DNA from: Burhinus oedicnemus
Taxonomy: Eukaryota; Chordata; Aves; Charadriiformes; Burhinidae
DNA length: 64,000 nt
Reading direction: 5' to 3'
Assembly (NCBI GenBank): GCA_008921705.1
Contig: VFFE01006842.1
Coordinates: 579,321-643,320, forward strand
Position numbers and translations under genes: made by a program. Of this stretch, positions 57,788 through 64,000 are shown piece by piece; the stretch's first letter is position 1; every line of letters starts with the position of its first letter. The notes beneath the pieces were generated by a model, which was given only the letters and a program-made list of their open reading frames with translations, was not told where the DNA came from and did not search any database.

Positions 57788-59803
57788 AATATTAACTTCT
57801 GGGTGAAAAAGGAAGAAGCTATTAATTCTCAAATATATAAAGTATTCTATTTTTTCATGTATTTTCTTCCTAAACACATATCATTTTTTGACAGTTTTTA
57901 ATCCAAAACCATTCTTAGTTTAATATTGTAGACTTCTTAGAGTCAAAATATTTTGCAAAAACAAGAGGAGCTCAATGATCATTTCAAAATTACATTGAAA
58001 AACAAGGAAAGTAGTATTTTTTGCATAAGTTTGAGTTTGAATATTTAGGGCTTTTTTTTTTAATCTAAAGAAATAGTTTTTAAAAAATAATTTTATATAA
58101 CATATAGCAAATATTGAGATTATGCACATATTTCAAACTTGTCCATGGAAACTTCCTCAGGAAATGTCCTTCATACCAATGCAGTTGTTAACCCTGCAGT
58201 GAACTTACAGTGAGCACGAATGTTGTGGTTTTGTAATAGAAGTACTTAAAGCAGCAAGCTAAGTGCAGAAATAGAATTAAAGTTTAGTTCTTGTAGTGTA
58301 TATGGCACAAAACAAGTATTTGGAAAAAATGAAAAAAATGTTGTCAGTAGTGTGGGCTGGTATTAAGATCCTGGAGGTTGACGGAGGTTGCATTGTCTAT
58401 GTTTGAATTCCTTACTCTCCACAGTTTCATGTTATGAAAACAGACAAGCTAGAGATGGGGTTGCAACAGGTCATTTAGTTGACCCATTTTTAAATAATAT
58501 GTTGAATCTTTGAATATCATGAAACTTAGTAATTCACTTGAGTAACAGCTGAATTTACCTGAAATAAAATTTCAAAATATTACTTCTGTGACAAATGGTA
58601 AACTCAGTTTTAACTGAAAAATGTCTGCCTTCTCTCGTCTAAGAGAGGAGTTGTTAAATCCTTTTGGCTTTTTTGTTTACATCTGATTGTCCTTGAAAGG
58701 ATCATTACTATTAAACACGTAACCTCCTCTGCCCATGGGGCAGGTAACCAGCATTGGATAAACTGAAACAGATTTTGATAATGCAAAGCTGCTAAGAAGG
58801 TCACTTTCTAAATGTGCCTTAAAATTATGATGAGAGGTGATTAGTTTCAGAAGCTAAGAAAGAAGACAGAAGGCAAGTAAGAGCTGAAGGAATGGTAATT
58901 ACAGTGAAGACGAGACTTGGGAACACGAAGAGGCAGAGTATATCCATGATGGGAAGAAAAAGAGCTACAAGCCGGGCAGATCCTGGGCTTCCAACAGACC
59001 TTTTACACATGCTGAAGAAAGTGAAGACCAATGATCAATCAAGGCAGAAAAGGATACAGATCTGTGACATCTAAAGTAATCCAAAGTATTTTGATTTGTC
59101 GTGTTTTTCCATTGTATACTTCAACTTCTGTCTATTCCCACAGACTTAAGCTGTCATTGGGTATCTGGCCCAAGAAGTAGTCCCTGACATAATTCAATTT
59201 ACTAACACAGATGCATGTAGAGAATCTCTTAATTGCACCTCTACATGGGTGCAGCACTTCCACTTAGTAAGCTTTTCCTTCTTCTTTACATCTTCTTATT
59301 TGGGGGATAGCTATGAGGTCAGACTATCAGTTTTCAGTAATTAAGTCTCCAGTAGCTGAGGAGAAAAACTTGAACATTGTGCTGTGCTATAAATGTTCAA
59401 TAGCCATATATGAACAATATATTCTTTTCAGAAACTCAGCTACTGATTTTCGGGCGTTTTGCAAGACTTCAGCATATTCAAGGTCAGCATAACTGTTGGC
59501 AGGTAGTCAGCACTTTGGGCACCATAATAGTTATTTCCTTGAAGTCAACATTTTTTAGCCAAGAAACTGAGGAATAATGCTGAGTGAATGGAAGGTGATG
59601 TGTCCTCTGGGTTTGTTTGTGGAAGATACCTGCTTTTGCTCTATTTAATCATAAGAAGGAAAAGTAAGGAGAATAAACTAAAACTCGCAGCTTCTTAAGA
59701 AGAATTTCAAAGGCTGGGAGTAGACAGAGTTATAAAACTTATCCACTATACCAAGACTAGCAACTCCTTTGGAAGCCTGTTGTTGTGTTTGTTTTCACCT
59801 CAG
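57788..59803. other. Unique A+T-rich non-coding DNA
   Basis: No gene or transposon recognised. A 60-codon basic frame at 58892-59074 lacks domain support. Confidence 0.5.
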
Positions 59804-60049
59804 TTACTGTTAGTAGTACAGAGTGGATCTTTCACTCCACTGGCTGGATCAGGTATACTGTTACTTCATGTGCTTAGCTTCATCTTAACATTATATTTCA
59901 AATCCAGAGACACCAAGTTTGGTCACTGCAGATGGATTGCAATCTTAATAGCATATTCTATAACAATTACGGCTATTGAGATTTATATCCCAAATTTTGC
60001 AATTTTGGAACTGTTTTACCTGCCGGTAGCAGTGTTCAACCAGTTTTAA
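59804..60049 (+). CDS. Hydrophobic open frame after a strong acceptor (speculative)
   Basis: GTTTTCACCTCAG (ending at 59803) is a good 3' splice site. The phase-0 frame after it is open for 81 codons to TAA at 60047-60049. It encodes two hydrophobic segments (about residues 16-35 and 47-65) separated by a charged loop (KSRDTKFGHCR), like a piece of a multi-pass membrane protein. T-rich random DNA also encodes such patterns, no donor-acceptor partner was identified, and I do not recognise the sequence. Most likely chance. Confidence 0.12.
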   Translation, partial: LLLVVQSGSFTPLAGSGILLLHVLSFILTLYFKSRDTKFGHCRWIAILIAYSITITAIEIYIPNFAILELFYLPVAVFNQF

Positions 60050-61854
60050 TGTACGTATGTGGTTTTTACTTTTATCTAAATATGAAGGACTACACTGTCC
60101 CATTGTACCAGTTTTGGCATTTTTTGTGGTCGTTTTTATTAAGCTTTCTTTTATTTTGTGAAATGAAATATTAAGGTAATCAAAATATTCTTACAGTTTC
60201 AACAGATAAGGTGAGGTAACTTATTCTGAATGACTGATAAAGATGAAGCTCTAATTTAATTATGTCTGGTCAAGGGCTGTGATGAACTATTAGTAAGAGA
60301 GCAGGTTTCAACTTCATTGTTCTCACACAGTTCCAGTTGCTTACATTCACCTGAACAATCTTGGAAGGTACATTTGTTAATGACATGATCACATATTTGT
60401 GTATAAAAAGAGGATTCATAGAATACCATTTGCTTCAGGTTGATGGGTGAAAGGGCAAGTATGTAGTTCTTATTGCCATGCAGCTAACGGCATCATTTCA
60501 AGTAGGATTAAGTTTAGAGTTGGTAAAGAAACCTAATTACCTCAAATAGAAAAGGTGATTCTGCAGTCTTTCAAGGGAAGTCATTAGCAAGTCAACAGAA
60601 TAAGATATTTTGTAGAAAAATTGATTCTTTTCTTTTTTTTCCCCCTAAGGTGAAGAATCTTGAAGATAGTTAGTGGTGCAAGAATAGTCTAAATAGCAAA
60701 ACCCATGACATTTAAAAGAAAACAGAGTGGGGTCTCCTGGTCTTTTTGGATAAATGATGGCCACTATTTTGGGGTTTTGTTATTGTTGTTGTTTGTTTAC
60801 CTGTTTGCTTGTTTGAATAGGAACTGTAGCTGTTACTGTAAAAAAAAAAAAAAAGAAAAAACCAAAACATACCCTCTTTCACTAAAGTATCTTAATTTTC
60901 ATTTTCTTTTAAAGAGATATTTGTAATTAATTGAACCACTTTTACCACTTATTAAGACTGGTGATCCACATGGCAAATTCATATTAAGCAATTCACAACT
61001 TTAGACCAGATAACTGCTGAAAATTAATCATCCACAGAGTGCTGAACTGCACTACTCTTTGAATCTCTAAAAAAGATCACCAGTCTATTAGACTTATATA
61101 CTGTAATTACGTTATATATAACTGTATAATTTATAAGCTTTAAATTAGATCAACCATCTATTAAGCTTTATAAAAATGAAAACGTATTCATCAGATTAAA
61201 ATGTAATAAAAAAAGAAATTAACCAAATCTGGAATTTACCTCCCTACTAAAGAGAGCAATTAGGATTTTAGACTTTCAAGAACAATGACTCTAGCTGGTG
61301 TCATCTCCTTTGATTTTTACAGTCCATTGGATGGGTTTGTCCTGTTTTGATTCTTAGATCAAATCTTGATGTCAGTCACAGTGATAATAAATAAGTCATG
61401 TATAACTGTAGTTCATTTGAGTTGTTCCTGTTTTGCACACATAAAAGTGGCAGCTGAACCACCCATGATAATCTTTGCACACAAACTCAGAATAAGAATT
61501 CCAACACACACCTCATATCATAAGGTAGATAAGTCCACACATAAAAACTGTCAATCCAACTTCTGATTTTTAGGAAGAAAATGCTTTTTACTTTGGTCAA
61601 GTTAAATCCAACTTTTCTGGCTGATTTTAGCTTTAATTTCTGAAACACAAAGTTGAGCTGCCAAATACTCAAATATGAAAGTGCATCTAAAGGTAAGTGC
61701 AAAGCAAGCACTATCCCTCAGAGAATGGTTGAACAGGTTTGCCTAATGTATCCTGAATAATTTTAATTCTACCTTTCTTTTTTAAAAATAATCCTGTGGC
61801 TAAGATAATACTTGTAGACTGATCTCTCACCTCAAGTATCTCAAAATATCTAAC
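60050..61854. other. Unique A+T-rich non-coding DNA
   Basis: No gene or repeat recognised. An A-rich run lies at 60840-60860. Confidence 0.5.
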
Positions 61855-61975
61855 TTACTGGTTTTATTTCTGGATTTGTGGAATTTCCAAGCCCCTAGCT
61901 GTTGGAAGAGGGACTTTTTTCTTTTATAAAAAACCAATACAACTGGACTCCATACAACAACTGAATGCAACATCT

Positions 61976-62186
61976 ATGGAAGAGCTGATAAACCACTCGT
62001 TGGCCTCTGTCTATGACACTACACCTGAGAATGGCTGCTCTCCTCTGCCTTCCAGTCGTGAGGAGTCTGTCAACATTGGCATCAGTGAGTGCTCCATGTG
62101 CGTTAAACATCTAATATTTGACACCTGTACAGAGCTAAACCTCCCTGAGCCACAGAATCCAGCCCCCAAACATAAAAGCCAGTGAA
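61976..62186 (+). CDS. Open frame with polar, protein-like composition (speculative)
   Basis: The stop-to-stop frame runs from about 61855 to 62186 (about 110 codons). From ATG 61976 it encodes about 70 residues of balanced, polar composition ('MEELINHSLASVYDTTPENG') ending 'KHKSQ'. A consensus splice donor (ATCA then GTGAGT, 62085-62090) falls inside it, so 61980-62084 could be an internal exon. A 70-bp stretch without AG lies upstream. Local G+C is higher than in the neighbouring sequence. No known protein is recognised and no partner exon is found. Confidence 0.15.
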
Positions 62187-62604
62187 ACCAGAGTGTAATC
62201 TTTTTAATACCTCCTTGTCATAACAACCATACTATTTCTGGCTTGTTTACTCTCTCACTTATCAGGATAAGGACTCAAACAGCATTCTTGCATTAATGCA
62301 ACAAGTGATTGGCGATAGGTCTATGCATGGGAATGTTTATTTCTTACAGAATTTATCTGAAAACAGTGCTGACAGGATAGTTCCTCATATACTTAAACAG
62401 CCCCTGGGTAAACAACTTTGCTGTCTAAAAGATCACACATGCATATATTTCATGGGTTGGAAGTTGTACGTTTAATCTTGAGAGCTCATGTTGTTTTCAC
62501 CTAAATTTGTCATGTGAATTTGAAATGTAACAATCTGTGTCACCTTGGGATGTTTGTATTGGGATGTTTTATTGAAACCCTATTCTGACAGGGAAAAGAT
62601 GAAG
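62187..62604. other. Unique non-coding DNA
   Basis: No gene or repeat recognised. Confidence 0.5.
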
Positions 62605-62705
62605 ATCTTAGATTCATATCTTAGATTCATAGATTTTCAAGTCAGGAGGAATTCTACAATCAGCTAATGTGTCTTTCTGTGTACAACACAGGAGCTGCCT
62701 AACAT
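62605..62705 (-). mobile_element. Ancient interspersed repeat fragment with 13-bp tandem duplication
   Basis: 'attcatagattttcaagtc' followed by 'gtgtacaacacagg' resembles the 3' end of an old sauropsid CR1-like repeat in antisense. ATCTTAGATTCAT is perfectly duplicated at 62605-62617 and 62618-62630. Family assignment is uncertain. Confidence 0.4.
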
Positions 62706-63711
62706 GAGGAGTTATAATTTGGGCAAGCTGCCGTATCTGGTGTTAGTTTAAACTTGGCAGTGGTGTGACCCTCTTGCAGCCAGACATTTTGCTGGAAATG
62801 CTATAAATATACATTGTTCAGAATTGAGACTGACAATATTCAATCACTTTTATAGCTGATAGTGAAATAAGGTTGCTGTCTTCTCAAATGATAATGTAGC
62901 ACTTGAATGACCTAATAATTTAAATATGTTGGACTACATCTGATATTTAGGTTACTTTGAGGATTTGATATTAACCATTATTCTTTTGATTATTTTTTTT
63001 GTACATGTTTTATGGTTTTTCTAGTCATATAGATTAGTTAATAAAAGATGTAGAACAAGAAATCTGTGTTTCCTATGAATTTCTATGCACAATCAAGAGT
63101 TTGGAATCTGACATATCTCTGAAGAAGGTGACTGAGATAAAAGATAACAGATAGTGGTAAGATAATGACTCTGTGACTCATTGGGGATGCATAGAACTGT
63201 CCTGATAGGTATTTCCAGTAATATCTATGTTGGTATTTTAAGGACAAATGTTTTGTCTTGATCACTTTTTCAAATGAGGAACAGAAACTGCAGACTACTC
63301 TGGGTATTTGTTGTCAATTTAAAGTTTGTAGTTCTCGCAACAGAATATTCAACTGTTACATTTTTATCATTCCACACTATGTCTAACTGGTTACAAATTA
63401 TTTTAGTTTTCTTTCCCCCCCCCCCGTTTTTACAATGTCTCACATCCCTCGTTTCAAATGGTCTTTCTCCTTATTGAAGACCATATTCTTGATTAATTCC
63501 TTCTTTAGCACAATATGTTCTTGTCTTGACTGAGGTCTCTAAGCACTAGTTCAACCATATCATATACCATATCATAAATCAATAGCAACATGTCAACATA
63601 GAAACAGGAAATGCCTAAACAATATAAGCAGCTATTTTTTAAAGTATCTGTCACCTTTAATAGATACCCATACATGAACATAAACACTCGTTCTTCACCA
63701 AACATGTCACA
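62706..63711. other. Unique A+T-rich DNA with C11 tract
   Basis: No gene recognised. A run of 11 cytosines lies at 63415-63425. Confidence 0.5.
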
Positions 63712-63893
63712 TATTGCCCAGAAAGGTTGCTGAGAGAGGTTGTACAATTTCTATCATTGGAAATATACAAAGGCCTACTGGAGAAAGTTTTGAGCAACAT
63801 GGTCTGATCTCACAGCTGAACCTGTTTTGAACAGCAGGTTGCACCAGAGACTTCCTAAGGTCTCTTCCAACCTGGATTTTTCTGTGATTATGT
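63712..63893 (+). mobile_element. Old CR1 3' end, sense
   Basis: It matches the final ~180 bp of a diverged CR1: 'attgcccagaaaggttgctg', 'ttttgagcaacatggtctga', 'aaggtctcttccaacctg', and tail remnant 'ttctgtgattatgtg'. The eroded tail indicates an older copy. Confidence 0.82.
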
Positions 63894-64000
63894 GTCCTTC
63901 TCCAAATATTGCCTGTGTCTTTCCACGGAAAAAACAAGTGGGAGAAAACATATTTCATATTTCTTATCGTCTGTACTTTCTTTTCTTCTTTTTCTAACAT
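63894..64000. other. Unique non-coding DNA to the window edge
   Basis: About 100 bp with no recognised feature. Confidence 0.5.

Noticed and set aside
1..64000. CRISPR arrays, operons, tRNA or rRNA genes
   Set aside because: No regularly spaced identical repeats, no tRNA-like A/B boxes with a cloverleaf and no rRNA sequence were seen; the DNA is a vertebrate nuclear type.

Overview
This is non-coding, repeat-rich DNA from a vertebrate nuclear genome, almost certainly a bird. The main evidence is about twenty CR1 LINE segments. Many end in the short repeated 3' tail (ATTCTATG-type octamers) seen in avian CR1, and they have lost their 5' ends to different extents. The window also holds solo LTRs of a type common in neoavian birds, opening TGTACTGGTTTTGGCTG on their own sense strand. 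I recognise no host protein-coding gene, no tRNA or rRNA gene and no CRISPR array. The window is best read as intergenic or deep-intronic sequence. The species call is inference from repeat types only.

Layout. 1-9.5 kb: unique A+T-rich DNA with an old antisense CR1, an antisense solo LTR (2998-3547), a sense CR1 (3.8-4.8 kb) and a stack of CR1 pieces (7.95-9.46 kb). 9.5-24.6 kb: mostly unique. It holds a weak two-exon candidate (9667-9834 and 10043-10182), a 130-bp cluster of 16 CpGs (about 10.97-11.10 kb), a strong G-quadruplex motif (13828-13854), a hydrophobic open frame after a splice acceptor (15770-15994) and simple repeats. 24.6-29.1 kb: two CR1 copies. 31640-32277: a complete solo LTR with 5-bp target duplication and a duplicated U3 block. 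32.8-35.7 kb: the longest CR1, antisense, running from ORF1 (esterase-like) into ORF2 (endonuclease plus part of the reverse transcriptase) but lacking its 3' end. 40.2-41.7 kb: CR1, solo LTR with perfect target duplication, CR1. 42.6-48.6 kb: ancient CR1 and MIR-like remnants, a tail-to-tail CR1 pair and a degenerate CR1. 51.5-57.8 kb: old CR1, truncated LTR, a 2.7-kb sense CR1 that includes the 3' end, and another 1.5-kb CR1. 57.8-64 kb: mostly unique, two weak open frames, one ancient repeat and one CR1 tail.

By hand-drawn boundaries CR1 makes up about a quarter of the window, concentrated between 24 and 58 kb. The most informative observation is that different CR1 copies share the same inactivating changes. 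Three copies carry the same TAG in ORF2. Two others share four TGA stops and a one-base frameshift. Two share a 24-bp duplication across the reverse-transcriptase catalytic box. This suggests that already-defective CR1 lineages were copied in trans, or that local copies exchanged sequence. I found no convincing new biological system.
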